Assembly (NCBI RefSeq): GCF_020541225.1
Contig: NZ_CP045889.1
Location: 248,001 to 312,000, forward strand
Length of the DNA stretch: 64,000 nt
Direction of reading: 5' to 3'
Source: Candidatus Steffania adelgidicola
GTDB taxonomy: Bacteria; Pseudomonadota; Gammaproteobacteria; Enterobacterales; Enterobacteriaceae
Shown: positions 1 to 11,089 of the stretch, piece after piece
Layout: every line of letters begins with the position of its first letter
Position numbering within the stretch: position 1 is the stretch's first letter
Notes under the pieces: model-generated
The model's input: only the letters and a program-made list of their open reading frames with translations
Databases searched by the model: none
Told to the model about the DNA's origin: nothing
Position numbers and translations under genes: made by a program

Positions 1-1482
1 TTGATTAAGTATAACCACTGTTTCTTCACCCTCTCGGATGAGTTCTACTTGTTGTCCATGGTGGAATAGAGCGGTTACTTTTCCTTGATATTCAAGGTTT
101 TCATACCCTAAGAAAGAGGTCGTTTCTTTTATGCGTAGCTTGTTTTTATAGTCAGTACTAAAATCGTTGGATGTGCGAGCGCGTTTTCGTTGCCATTCCA
201 TGGCGTGTTTAAAAGCTGTTTCGTCGACGTTAATGTTGTGTTCTCGACAAATTTCCGTAGTTAAGTCTAGTGGAAAACCATAAGTATCGTGCAGTCTGAA
301 AGCCGTTTCTCCATCAAGAGTATTGCCTGTTAGTCGAGTGAGTTTGTCGTCTAGCAGAGTGAGCCCTCTTATCAGCGTGCGGGAAAACTGCTCTTCTTCA
401 TCGCGAAGCACTTTTTCTACCATTCTCTCTTTTTGTTTTAGTTGACTCTGGGCGTTATCCATCACATCGATAAGCGGTGCAACTAGTTTATACAAAAAAG
501 CATGGTTGTCGTTGAGCATATTTCCATGGCGAATCGCGCGTCGTATGATGCGGCGTAGAACATACCCTCTCCCTTCGTTGGAAGGGATGACGCCGTCACT
601 AATTAGGAAAACAGAGGCGCGAATATGATCAGCGATTACGCGCAGTGATTTATTCTCGAGATTTCTATTTCCTATTACTCGGGATATGGCGGAAATTATT
701 TTTTTGAATAGGTCGATATCGTAGTTCGAATGGACATGTTGCAAGACTGCTGCAATACGCTCTAGTCCCATTCCGGTATCTACGGATGGATTCGGCAATG
801 GCAGTAAAGTGCCGTCAGTCTGGCGGTTAAATTGCATGAAAACTAGATTCCAAATCTCAATGTAGCGATCGCCTTCTTCCAGGCTTCCCGGAGGACCACC
901 GGCGATATGATCGCCGTGATCGTAAAAGATTTCCGAGCAGGGACCGCAGGGGCCGGTATCTCCCATGTTCCAGAAATTATCGGAAGCATAAGCTTTACCT
1001 TGATTATCACCAATTCGGATAATGCGTTCAGTTGGTATCCCAACCTCGTTGGCCCAGATGTTGTAAGCTTCATGGTCTGTGGAGTATACTGTCACCCAGA
1101 GTTTCTCTTTAGGCACATTAAACCATGCTTGATGGGTTAATAATTCCCAAGCAAATAAAATGGTGTCATGTTTAAAATAGTCACCGAAGCTAAAATTCCC
1201 TAGCATTTCAAAAAATGTATGGTGACGAACCGTATAGCCAACATTTTCTAAATCATTATGCTTGCCGCCAGCCCGTACGCAGCGTTGTGAGGTAGTTACG
1301 CGTCTGTAAGAACTGTTATCTAGGCCAAGAAATACATCTTTGAACTGGTTCATTCCCGCGTTGGTAAATAGCAATGTTGAATCGTTATCGGGCAGTAGTG
1401 AACTACTCTCTACCACTTGATGCCCTTTGCTATGGAAAAAATCGAGAAACGCCTGACGGATTGCAGCAGTACTCTTACTCAT
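1..1482 (-). CDS. alaS: Alanyl-tRNA synthetase, N-terminal part (runs off window)
   Basis: Charges tRNA-Ala with alanine in the cytoplasm. The minus-strand frame opens with [20 protein letters not shown] at 1482 and stays open for 494 codons to the window edge, where it still matches the E. coli protein (876 residues in that family). The visible part holds the class II catalytic core (motifs 1-3) and the tRNA-acceptor-recognition helices. The editing and C-Ala domains lie outside. No stop or frameshift is seen in this part. In E. coli recA and recX lie just upstream of alaS; here the DNA beyond 1482 shows no recognisable trace of either. Identification is very secure; integrity of the missing half cannot be judged. 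Confidence 0.95.
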   Translation of the reverse strand, partial: MSKSTAAIRQAFLDFFHSKGHQVVESSSLLPDNDSTLLFTNAGMNQFKDVFLGLDNSSYRRVTTSQRCVRAGGKHNDLENVGYTVRHHTFFEMLGNFSFGDYFKHDTILFAWELLTHQAWFNVPKEKLWVTVYSTDHEAYNIWANEVGIPTERIIRIGDNQGKAYASDNFWNMGDTGPCGPCSEIFYDHGDHIAGGPPGSLEEGDRYIEIWNLVFMQFNRQTDGTLLPLPNPSVDTGMGLERIAAVLQHVHSNYDIDLFKKIISAISRVIGNRNLENKSLRVIADHIRASVFLISDGVIPSNEGRGYVLRRIIRRAIRHGNMLNDNHAFLYKLVAPLIDVMDNAQSQLKQKERMVEKVLRDEEEQFSRTLIRGLTLLDDKLTRLTGNTLDGETAFRLHDTYGFPLDLTTEICREHNINVDETAFKHAMEWQRKRARTSNDFSTDYKNKLRIKETTSFLGYENLEYQGKVTALFHHGQQVELIREGEETVVILNQ

Positions 1483-2632
1483 AGTTATCCTAGAATCATG
1501 CAGTTAGAGTGCGAATCATAAATAGAATAGCGTAATGATGAGGTGCAGGAATAGCACTGATAATTATAAATAGCACGAATTAGATCAATCTTTTCGTTGC
1601 GAACTATAAGTGCGTACCTTATCTTTATTTTTCTTAGTGTTTTTAGAATGAATGTTTGACACTATCTCTGTCTTAAATTAAGTGATTTACATGGCGCCTA
1701 TTATCAGGTTATGCATACTATTTTAGTAAATAATGGCCTTATTGTGCGTATTTTGCTTATTATTAAGCGTAACAGAGGTTAGGCGCTACTGGAAGCATGT
1801 TTTTGTGTTGGAATATGCCTTCCTCATGTTTCTAAAAAGAGGTTGGTTCCGTTACAAACTAAAAATTGGCATGGCTTGTTTTAAAGTTTTTACGTTTAAG
1901 TCAGTATAAATTTCATAGATTATAAGCAGAGCTGATAACTTAATATTAATTTTATTTATTAGAAGAATAATGGTATATACAACATATTTTATTAGGTGTA
2001 TGACATTGCGTGGATATACTGTTTTTAGTAAAATCTCAGATCCATTGCTTCATTATATTGATTTATTACCCCAGTTATTTTTGTAGTCTATAACAACAGC
2101 CGATAACTCTCTTTCCATTGTGTTCTTACTATATCGATAGATATGCAAGAAATATGCTTGATAAGTGTATAGCGTACACAAGAAGCATTATATACTTAGT
2201 ATGCTCATACGTTTAAATATGCGGAGAAACACTTCTCAAAAGGTAGAATTATCTGGTTTTCTTCCGAATATTCACCATAATCCTGAGTATTTACTTCAAA
2301 CAACAGCATTTTTATCTAATTTTTTTAATTGTTTCTGTTTTAAATCATCTTTTCGAAGAAAAGGATCATGGTTTCTTTTTTGAGAGATAAGAATATTTCT
2401 TTATAAGAGATTGGATCTATAGATTTGATCCAAAACACTATGATGTAGAAAAGGGATAATTATAAGACTTGATACTACCTATCTACGATAAATGTAGATT
2501 GCTGCTTGCCGGATGCGCTGTTCTGATTTTGGGTTGGTGGTAAGAAAATAATCATAAGTTTACTTCGTCGTCTTATCTCTCCAGTGACTTGTTTATGAAT
2601 CTCACTACTTTTAAAGACCCTGTCAGAAATGA
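1483..2632. other. Gene-poor AT-rich stretch upstream of alaS
   Basis: About 1.15 kb without a convincing gene. By enterobacterial synteny recX and recA would be expected here on the minus strand, but I could not recognise either in any frame. Short open frames (for example one at 2165-2383 on the plus strand) have low-complexity, AT-driven composition and no family resemblance. The stretch presumably includes the alaS promoter, not resolved. Confidence 0.5.
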
Positions 2633-2705
2633 TGCCCGGACTCGGAATCGAACCAAGGACACGGGGATTTTCAGTCCCCTGCTCTACCGACTGAGCTATC
2701 CGGGC
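2633..2705 (-). tRNA. tRNA-Phe(GAA)
   Basis: The minus strand folds as a standard cloverleaf of 73 nt. The 7-bp acceptor stem starts GCCCGGA, the D arm is AGCTCAGTCGGTAGAGC, the anticodon GAA lies at plus positions 2670-2672 in the loop CTGAAAA, and the T arm contains GGTTCGATTC. It differs from E. coli tRNA-Phe at very few positions, for example C instead of U at position 32. The base at 2633 is the discriminator A. The next bases on the minus strand are TC rather than CCA, so the 3' CCA is not encoded and must be added by the CCA-adding enzyme. Confidence 0.97.
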
Positions 2706-2715
2706 GATAAGCCGC

Positions 2716-2744
2716 ATTAAACCGTATTGACTTAATTTCGTCAA
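2716..2744 (-). promoter_or_regulatory. Sigma-70 promoter of tRNA-Phe
   Basis: On the minus strand a -35 box TTGACG (2744-2739) and a -10 box TTTAAT (2721-2716) are separated by exactly 17 bp. The -10 box ends about 10 nt before the first base of the mature tRNA. The spacing and the -35 sequence are close to consensus, as expected for a stable-RNA gene. Confidence 0.75.
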
Positions 2745-5700
2745 TGGATTTATCTAAAAATCATTTAAAAGAACTAATGACTAATACCTGCAAAGTAAAA
2801 TACGGATAATGTATCTTAAGGTGTTTTTTCTATAAGATGACATCTTGCATCTATTCTGATAACAGATTAACCATCTACACATCCTAAATATTATGTTACG
2901 CTAATGGTTTACTCTAGTCTTTTAAAAAATAACTTACTCGAACATAGGGTAATAATGATAGATATAGAGTATTACTATATTAGTAGTGTAGCACTGTGTT
3001 TCTATAAGTCAGGATAACTTGTTTTTACCGGTTTGCCAATGAAGATATTAAATCTATCTTCTTTAGAAGATGCATTTTGATTTCATATTGCACATGTACT
3101 TTTAGTCCATTTAACTTATCTAATGATATTAACAAAAGAGAATAAAAGATGAGTGTTTGAAAGTGTAAAAATAGTTTAGTATTTGTTCGTGGTATTGTCC
3201 GATTGAATTAATTAGTGACTGTTTAACTGATTTATCATAAAATTAGAGCAGGATTAGTAAAATAGCGTGAAGAACATACATTATAAAATAATGATAAAGT
3301 TTTTAAAATGTATGTATAATTGTTTATGCAAAAATTATATGATCGAGCATCAATTATTAAATTAAGAACCGTATTAAATAAAGTGAAATTTATTTTTTAT
3401 AGCATTCAATATTAAAAGATAAGAGAGAAATGTTCTTTATATTTTATAAAGCACATGCTTCCACTATGCTAGATTATTTATTTTATTTGGGTATTATTTT
3501 TTACATTCGTGGTGCACACGTTCTTTTTTATCATTCTCTATGACTGTGTCAGGGTAGATGAAACCAATGCCTATTAGAAGACTAGAAATATATGTTAATC
3601 TCTGATGATTATGAAAAATCTGTCTCTTATTATGAGAGATAAAGTTCATGACAGAGGGATACTAGTAAATGGTTAAATATCCTGGTTATGTTTCTCTATA
3701 TCTATATAAGTCACGAGTCATATAGGTTAGAGTGTTATTTCAGTCAAATAAGAAATTAGTCTACCTTGGGGTAAACGGTTATGCGAAGGGGCGCTATAAT
3801 GGTAAAACATAAGAGTGCGATGGTGCTGAATAACATATCTATATTTGTCTACCATGTATTAGGATTTCTTTATACCAAGAAATCTTTTTTAGTATATTTG
3901 TAGCACTAAGCTTTCATAAAGCATGCCTTCCGTTCTTTATTATGTAAATGCAATTTCTTCCTTAAGAGATAAGGAAAGTTTTAGGGTATTGTCTCTCGTC
4001 GGTATAGATCAAGAAACTCGGGAGGTAGTTACCCGTCTCTGTAAAAGTAAGACCGCGGAAATCTATGAGATGTTTTATGTGTTTTATACCAAGCATCGCT
4101 TATGATTAATAATTTATCGGATAATGAAAGTCTAATAGAAAAGAGTTAAAGAGATTAACATTTGCATCTACAAAACACCCCTGGCACTAGGGAAGAATAA
4201 ATTCTATTATTGATATAGCGGTAAACAAAAGGTAGCTGTTTAAGTCTTTATTTTATTCGAAGAAATGAAATGATAAAATCATTTAACCTTTTTATAAAAG
4301 ATGATTCAATAGTTCATCATCAAATGATGATGAATTAACATAAGTGATTCCAATATTAATAGAAGGTCTATGTTTTATAAATTTAATAAGGATTTTTTTA
4401 ATAAAATCAGCCCGTTGAATACTGTGATTTTGTCGCTTTATAATCAACAAGAGCTGAATCGGCAGATTCATGCCGTCATATGCGAACTTGGTGTTGACTT
4501 AGGGATATTGTTGATGATACCCCGTTTGCAGTAGGGTATCAGCTAACCCATCTCGAGAGTGTTGAAATTTTATTTATCAAACCTTTCACATTGATGTACT
4601 AGTTGATGTATTACAGCCTGTATCATGTGTTTTCCGTAAGCGACCTTAAGAAATTTCATTATATCTAACTTGTTCTTCAAGTTGTCTTCTTGGCCGATGG
4701 ATTTTTTAAGACTTTAAAAATACGAAGGCATACGATGGCATTAGTATGCCATTTTTATCATATTGATCAAAGCTTTTTTTCAACGAGGGATGCTGTGTTG
4801 TCGGCATCCGTTTGGTCTGCTTGTATCACTTTCCGATATGAAAGTGAGTTCTTGCATTAAAGTTCATTTGCGCTGGCAATTTCCAGAGTATATAAATAAA
4901 AAGAATATCGTTGATATATAACTAAGCAGCTTTATTCTAAGAAGTTATAGCAGATTGCATAGGAATTTTTTAAATCGAAATTAACATCGCTTTTTTGTTT
5001 TGTCCTAATTTACAAAAATAGTTTTGTTTCTAGTGAAGATGTTAGGGTAGTGCTCTACTAGGTTTTTGATCTCGATGATACTAATCTAGAAGATTATACC
5101 CCTGAAAGAAATTGGAATACTCCATTAACAACAACATATTGTGATGGGGGATACCATCAGGATTAATTTAAATTAAGGGTTACTAAACATAATGAAAAAA
5201 AATCACCTTTTCGTCCAAAAGACGCTTCCCTAAATATACATAATAAAAAATGAGGTAAGTTACAAAAATTATTCTCGCTAGAGAGAGACCCACTAGTTAG
5301 CTCCCTTATGCAAGAGCAGGCGACCATGCCTGTATGCTAAGTATATAATCTTGTTAAAATAATGTTCAATCAGAAGCTACATGAGTAAAATTATGGGTGG
5401 AGATTGTTTAATAAAATATTAAGTGGTGTGCTTACCTGGATATTCACTAGCTCTTAGACTAATCAAGTCTAATCGAAAGCCAAGCAAAGAAGATATGTGT
5501 TTTAATACAGCCACTCTGTACTAAGAGTAAAATATGTAGTTAGGAGTGCGTAACTGGGTTATAGATTTTGGTTTGATGTTTTTATTTATCATATTTTATA
5601 GTGGTACTATGTAATTCTACAGTGAGTTTGTTTTACATTGTGAGGTGATATTGGTGGTTTTGTAAATTAGTTGATTTAATCATATACCAGCTTGCTGGTG

Positions 5701-7147
5701 TAATTCATATGTTTTTATTAAAAATCTTTTACAGTTTTTTCAAATAGAACCATGAAGAAACTTGATTATATCTCTTGTGATTTTTATAAACTCCATCTGA
5801 TTTTTAAAAAAATAATGTACTATTAGCGAATAACTGTATTTTTTCTAAAAACTTAACCAACATCTTAATTTTATTTCTTATATAAACTGACTGAATCACA
5901 AATAGAGAAGATGAGCGTGAATATGGCAAGAAATAATTTTTAGTCACTAAGGTACCATAGATTGATTGGCGGTTAGCCTTAGCAGTGTCTTTCTCGGATA
6001 GTGCTGGTGTTTAGGAAGACAAGTGTCCAGATTTCAAGCAATGGAACTAAGGGTGGGAAGGCTACATTTTACTTAATAGTTAACAAGAAATTTATAACAA
6101 TTTTAAATTATCTGATCAAAAATCAGACTATGCAATTAGTCTAGCCGATTTTAACTGTTATGCTATGTGAATATAAAGACGTGCACTGCTCTTGAAGAAG
6201 AGGTGGTCTCATTGCTTATCTAGGATAATTAAAACAATTATTTTTAACAGGAGGTACTCTATACTTTAATGAGTATAGCTAAATTATTAGCTCGGATGCT
6301 TAAAAACAATCCATTAATATAGTGTAGGTGAGTCATGATTTAATAAATTAGATGAGAAAATATATAATATACTATGCTCTATTTTATTACGTACCGAATT
6401 AACATGCTAAAAATCAAACAGAACAGGTTATACTAGATCAATGCTTTAGTGGTTTAGCGTTTCCTGACGATAATGTTTTGAGGATGGTTGATACGTTTTT
6501 TAGTGCATGAGTGTTTAATCATGCTTGTTATAGGTAGGCAAGGATATATGTGTAAGAATGCACGAAAGAATTTCTTACGGTACTCAGCCGGTTCGCTATC
6601 AAATAACAAAGTATATGCATTAATTAAAGGACGTTATTAGCATTAGAGTATCAAAACTTGGTATAGTGTTTTGTTCAGGTCGGAAGCTGGTTAAAGTTTT
6701 ATATCCCTAGTTTTGCTAGTAGCATACTGCTAATTTATTCTGTTTCAAATCAGAGTTCTACTAAATCTCTGCTTTGCAGAGATGAGAACACCATACAGCG
6801 TTTCGCATGCTTTTCATTACCGAAAAATCCAGGCAAGTTAGTGCGTAAAATTATTAGTGTAAACTATACATTATAGACTCAATCATCCATCTCTTTACAA
6901 GAGATATTAAATTTGATTAGCGATCATCAAATATTGAATATTTTATGGAGTACTTAGCGAGATAGGTGTTAGATTTATATCTAATAAAAAGAACAAAAGA
7001 AAATTCCAGGACATTATAAGCATATTAGTTTTATATGTTTCAGTTTTGAGCGATTGATCAAGCCCATAATAACAGACTCGTGCGGTAGTTCCGGAGTGTG
7101 TTATTATGTATTTTATTTCTAAAAACGTAAAGTGTAGATCGCGACTC
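2745..7147. other. 4.4-kb gene desert upstream of dnaX
   Basis: The largest non-coding block in the window. All six frames are dense with stops and no intact gene of credible composition is present. Short open patches hint at eroded genes: 3923-4105 on the plus strand (60 codons, no stop, not recognised) and 4370-4510 on the plus strand (an open stretch containing NQQELNRQIHAVICELGVDL), which I could not assign. In E. coli apt lies directly upstream of dnaX; no apt trace was recognised. I read the block as extensively decayed pseudogene DNA. Confidence 0.5.
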
Positions 7148-9286
7148 ATGAGTTATCAGGTGCTTGCCCGAAAGTGGCGTCCAAAAATGTTTTCCGATGT
7201 AGTAGGTCAAGAGCATGTTTTGATGGCACTGAAAAATAGTCTGTCATTGCGCAGGATTCATCATGCTTACCTATTGTCTGGTACTCGTGGTGTTGGGAAA
7301 ACCACTATTGCCCGTCTACTAGTAAAAGGATTAAATTGCGAGACCGGCATTACCGCTATCCCATGTGGTCAATGTAACTACTGTATTGAAATTGAAAGGG
7401 GTTCTTTTATTGATTTGATCGAAATCGATGCTGCTTCACGGACTAAAGTTGAAGATATTCGCGAACTTCTGGACAACGTCCAGTATTCCCCTACACATGG
7501 TCGATTTAAGATATATCTTATCGATGAAGTGCACATGCTATCCCGTCACAGCTTTAATGCGCTACTTAAAACACTAGAAGAACCCCCGGGGCACGTCAAA
7601 TTCTTACTAGCCACCACCGATCCACAGAAACTACCAGTAACGGTTCTTTCTCGTTGTTTGCAATTCCACTTGCAGCCGCTAAGTGTTGAGCAGATCTATG
7701 GGAAGCTGTTAATGGTATTGCAGAAGGAGCATATTAGCGCTGAATTACCTGCACTTCATCTGCTAGCCAGTGCTGCTGTAGGTAGTATGCGTGACGCGCT
7801 TAGTCTAACCGATCAGGCTATTGCTATGGGAGATGGAGCAGTCAGTGTCCAGTCAGTGAGTATGATGCTCGGGATGCTAAACACCGAGCAACCACTGGCG
7901 CTTATCGAGACACTGGTCGATGCTGATGGTATCGCGATGATGGCGCATCTTTCGCAATGCGCTGCTCATGGTATAGATTGGGACCGTCTTCTTCTAGAGA
8001 TGCTTTCTTGTCTTCACTCTCTCGCAATAGGTCAGCTTTTACCCGATCACTTTAATAATGAGAAAAATCGAGTGATAAGGCTACGATTGCGGGAATTAAC
8101 CCAGCGCCTTTCACCGTCTGATCTACAGGTATATTACCAGACGTTGCTAAAAGGGCGTAAAGAGCTGCCTTTTGCACCTAATCCAAAAATTGGGGTGGAA
8201 ATGACCTTACTACGAGCACTTTCTTTACATTCATCGAGGAGAAAAATGCCAGTAATACCTGTTATTGCTGAAAAAAAAACAGCTAAATTACACCCTGGTA
8301 TGCCATTCCCGCCTATCGTTAAGAGGCAGAAAAATATTCGACTTAGTGTCGATTCCTTCTCAGTGTCTGAGATAGCGGGAGATAATCCGATGGAAACAGA
8401 GTATCTCCCTGTTCCTGAAATATCGGTAGTCTCTTATATTAGCGGATATAGCGATTCACAGGTAGTGTTGGAGTCTGAGATAAATGAAATCGATGTTCAA
8501 ACAAAGGTGTCGCGAGATTTAAAAGCTAGAGCCTCCACACTAAAAACTCCCGAACCACTTTCTCTACAAGCAGTGTCTGTGGAACTCTTGCAAGCAAGAA
8601 ATGCCTTGCTATGCTATCAAAAAAAACTCAAAACAAAAAAAGAGAAACTAGAACTTTCTCGCCAGAAAGCAACCGGTAGTGTACTACCGATACTGGATGG
8701 TATAGATATACCCCCCCCTCCCCACAAAACCCTTGACCGGGTAAAGCAGATCAAAGTCACTCGGTCGGCGGATCATTACTGGGGTACTAGTAGTCAGTAT
8801 TCCCAGATTAATCTTTTACCGGTAACAATACCAAAAGCGTTCAGTACAGTGAATAGAGATCAGGAAATAACGGAGTTTTTTCGGTGCCTAACTAAAGAAT
8901 CCTTAGAGCGAGATCCATGGGCGGCGCAAGTTTACCAATTAGTTATGCCGGAACTGATCCGGCAGTTTGCTTTAAATACCTGGAAAGAAAATTTATCCCC
9001 GGGTGAAATTTGCCTTCATTTTCGAACTTCGCAGCGTCATTTAAATTCAATGACGACACATAATACTCTACATGCTGCTCTGAGTGATAATCTTGGTTTT
9101 TCGGTGAAATTAGCTATAATAGAAGATGATAATCCAGCAATAAAAACACCTATGGAATGGCGTCAGGTGATTTATCAAGAGAAATTGATGCGGGCACGGG
9201 AAGTCATCATGACCGATTCCCATATTGAAATGCTACGGAATTTTTTTGACGCTGAGTTAGATGAAGATACTATACGGCCAATATAA
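7148..9286 (+). CDS. dnaX: DNA polymerase III tau subunit (clamp loader)
   Basis: Clamp-loader and replisome-organising subunit. The start MSYQVLARKWRP matches the family, so I chose ATG 7148 over an upstream in-frame ATG at 7106. The product is 712 residues against 643 in E. coli. The P-loop GTRGVGKT lies at about residues 45-52, zinc-binding cysteines at 64, 73, 76 and 79, and the DEVH box and sensor region follow (roughly 120-170). The C-terminal alpha- and DnaB-binding domain is kept, from about residue 575 to the terminal DEDTIRPI. The extra length sits in the poorly conserved linker (about 380-570). That linker contains runs of 8 and 7 adenines (8619-8626, 8635-8641), near where E. coli makes the short gamma form by -1 frameshifting; here a -1 shift would end at TAG 8677. 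A ybaB relic follows, as in the E. coli operon. Confidence 0.97.
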   Translation: MSYQVLARKWRPKMFSDVVGQEHVLMALKNSLSLRRIHHAYLLSGTRGVGKTTIARLLVKGLNCETGITAIPCGQCNYCIEIERGSFIDLIEIDAASRTKVEDIRELLDNVQYSPTHGRFKIYLIDEVHMLSRHSFNALLKTLEEPPGHVKFLLATTDPQKLPVTVLSRCLQFHLQPLSVEQIYGKLLMVLQKEHISAELPALHLLASAAVGSMRDALSLTDQAIAMGDGAVSVQSVSMMLGMLNTEQPLALIETLVDADGIAMMAHLSQCAAHGIDWDRLLLEMLSCLHSLAIGQLLPDHFNNEKNRVIRLRLRELTQRLSPSDLQVYYQTLLKGRKELPFAPNPKIGVEMTLLRALSLHSSRRKMPVIPVIAEKKTAKLHPGMPFPPIVKRQKNIRLSVDSFSVSEIAGDNPMETEYLPVPEISVVSYISGYSDSQVVLESEINEIDVQTKVSRDLKARASTLKTPEPLSLQAVSVELLQARNALLCYQKKLKTKKEKLELSRQKATGSVLPILDGIDIPPPPHKTLDRVKQIKVTRSADHYWGTSSQYSQINLLPVTIPKAFSTVNRDQEITEFFRCLTKESLERDPWAAQVYQLVMPELIRQFALNTWKENLSPGEICLHFRTSQRHLNSMTTHNTLHAALSDNLGFSVKLAIIEDDNPAIKTPMEWRQVIYQEKLMRAREVIMTDSHIEMLRNFFDAELDEDTIRPI

Positions 9287-9373
9287 CTACAAATCTGGCC
9301 ATCTTTGTTACATCTGGAATGGATAATTTTCTACTATAAATATAACACAGGCAGAAACAAATATACTAGATAA

Positions 9374-9540
9374 ATGAAAAAAATATGAGATTAGAATTCA
9401 AAGAGGGCGTTAAACGCTACCTTAATTAAGGTTACCATTAATGGTGTGTATGATTTTTGACGTATCGAAGTCACCCCCCAGCAAGCTAACGCTTAATATG
9501 CGATAAGATGTTATTATTTTTGCATATAACTTAGATATAA
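9374..9540 (+). pseudogene. ybaB: Relic of YbaB/EbfC nucleoid-associated protein gene
   Basis: About 90 nt downstream of dnaX, where ybaB lies in E. coli. Beginning at 9416 the plus strand reads ATLIKVTINGVYDF, stop, RIEVTPQQANA, which follows the YbaB segment [20 protein letters not shown] almost residue by residue. In-frame stops lie inside this core and upstream, and no intact frame is possible, so the gene is dead. Its usual next neighbour recR was not recognised. Confidence 0.65.
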
Positions 9541-9998
9541 AAGATAGAATTAATTCTATCTTCAAGGATAGAAATACAGCCTCTGAGGCTGAAAATACCA
9601 TTATGGTAACACTAGTCTTTTACTCAATCTATTAACGGAAATCTTTTTTTTTAGGTATCAGAGCCTAAATTGGCGCAGCATATATTTTCCTTGCATTAAA
9701 CTCGTTAATTATACAGTAGAAAAGGTAATTTTCTTGAGTGTTGTTTTGTATTGATGAGGGATCTTAAAAGTTTTTTAATTATCATCTAGAACTCTAGCAT
9801 ATTAATTTGACTTTTTAGATGTTCCTAAGACATTAGTAAATAATTTATCAGCGGTGTGGTGTGGACAATGTTTTAGTAAGGTTATAACTAGGACTCATTG
9901 TTAATGAATCATGTTATGTTTTGAAATTTACTAGGTAAGACTTAAAAGCATTCGGGTGATCTGTCTATAATCTAAAAGATGCATTAAGCATGCATTGG

Positions 9999-10031
9999 AA
10001 TGCTATTTATATAGCATTCTCTCTCTTTTTT
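9999..10031 (+). terminator. Possible terminator downstream of dnaX
   Basis: Hairpin AATGCTAT, loop TTAT, ATAGCATT at 9999-10018 followed by the pyrimidine-rich run CTCTCTCTTTTTT. The stem is AT-rich and only 8 bp, so termination efficiency is uncertain. Confidence 0.4.
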
Positions 10032-10046
10032 CACAGAAAGAGAGAG
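10019..10046. repeat. Inverted repeat, 10-bp perfect stem
   Basis: CTCTCTCTTT at 10019-10028 pairs with AAAGAGAGAG at 10037-10046 across an 8-nt loop. It overlaps the T-run of the preceding hairpin and closely resembles the repeat at 10151-10175. Confidence 0.6.
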
Positions 10047-10150
10047 GGTTTGGTTATAAGGACATATAACTACGAATTATTGATTTTTAAATGCCATGAT
10101 GGTGTATGAAAGTCTCGTACAAACTCAAACTATACTCTTGAGATAAGAAT

Positions 10151-10175
10151 CTCTCTTTGCTTCTGAGAAAGAGAG
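10151..10175 (-). terminator. Possible terminator downstream of aroE
   Basis: CTCTCTTT (10151-10158) pairs with AAAGAGAG (10168-10175) around a 9-nt loop, about 60 bp beyond the aroE stop codon on the minus strand. The following minus-strand bases (ATTCTTATC) are only moderately T-rich, so the terminator role is tentative. Confidence 0.35.
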
Positions 10176-10236
10176 GTAGAAGTGGTGTTGTTTTCGATGC
10201 TATCAAGTGTTAAGAATGTTGATGAGTCATGAAAGA

Positions 10237-11070
10237 TTACTTGCTTCTTTGAGTAAGCTCTAAGCGCAAGGTTTTTAATACCGGTAAAACAGAGGGCATT
10301 ATGTTATGCCAGAATAAGAAAGAAGAAGCGGCTTGTTCTACTAGCATTCCGAGTCCATCACTGCAGAACCGTGCCCCCTGCTGATGGCACCACTTAAGAA
10401 ATGGTGTATCTCCTTCTTGATAAAACATATCGTAACAGTACACTTCTGGTGTAATGATAGATGTTGACAGTGGTGGAATAGTGCCTTTTATACCTGTGGA
10501 GGTTGCATTAATGATTATATCATAATCCGGTGTATTCAGGCATGGTAGAGGAAGAGCAATGATATCACCGCTATCCTGGTAATATTTTTCTAGCGCCTTT
10601 GCTCGAGCAAAGGTTCGGTTAGTGAGCACTACTGTGCACCCGTAGTCTAGTAAGGGAAGGATAACCCCTTTTGCTGCGCCGCCGGCGCCTACCAATAGCA
10701 CCCGGCTATCTTGTTTTAGTAAATTCAGGCGTTGTAAATCATTAAGTAAACCAATTCCGTCTGTATTGTCCCCTAATAATAATCCATCCATCTGTTTCTT
10801 AATGGTATTTACCGTTCCAGCTAAAGCTGCCCGCTTGGTGAGCTGATTGCACAATGCATATGCACGTTCTTTAAATGGCAACGTAATATTTGCTCCTAAA
10901 CCACCCATATTGAAAAACTGATGTAGCATTTTTTCAAAGATTTCTCCTTCTATTGGACTCAACATCCGAGCATAAGAATGAGATAAGCCTATTTCACCAG
11001 AAAATAGAGCGTAAATACGAGGTGACTGACTATGGTTAATTGGATTACCGAAAACAGAAAAGGCATCCAT
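10237..11070 (-). CDS. aroE: Shikimate dehydrogenase
   Basis: Reduces 3-dehydroshikimate to shikimate with NADPH in the chorismate pathway. The product is 277 residues (272 in E. coli). The N-terminal substrate domain has FGNPINHSQSP and the catalytic lysine in NITLPFKERAYAL. The partner aspartate lies in LLGDNTDGIGL, followed by the dinucleotide-binding loop GAGGAAKG and the family motif YCYDMFYQ near the C-terminus. It begins 19 bp after tsaC and is probably co-transcribed with smg-tsaC, the order seen in E. coli. All catalytic residues I can check are present. Retention suggests aromatic precursor synthesis is still useful to the association. Confidence 0.96.
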   Translation of the reverse strand: MDAFSVFGNPINHSQSPRIYALFSGEIGLSHSYARMLSPIEGEIFEKMLHQFFNMGGLGANITLPFKERAYALCNQLTKRAALAGTVNTIKKQMDGLLLGDNTDGIGLLNDLQRLNLLKQDSRVLLVGAGGAAKGVILPLLDYGCTVVLTNRTFARAKALEKYYQDSGDIIALPLPCLNTPDYDIIINATSTGIKGTIPPLSTSIITPEVYCYDMFYQEGDTPFLKWCHQQGARFCSDGLGMLVEQAASSFLFWHNIMPSVLPVLKTLRLELTQRSK

Positions 11071-11089
11071 GGTTTCACTCCGGTTATAG

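Larger units (their letters stand above)
9541..10236. other. Intergenic region between dnaX/ybaB relic and aroE
   Basis: About 700 bp with no gene. recR would be expected after ybaB but is not recognisable. The stretch holds three inverted repeats described separately (9999-10018, 10019-10046 and 10151-10175), placed where convergent transcripts from dnaX and aroE would end. Confidence 0.5.

Noticed and set aside
907..1140. Overlapping short frames on both strands at 843-1140
   Set aside because: They lie inside the continuous alaS coding frame on the minus strand and have no family resemblance.
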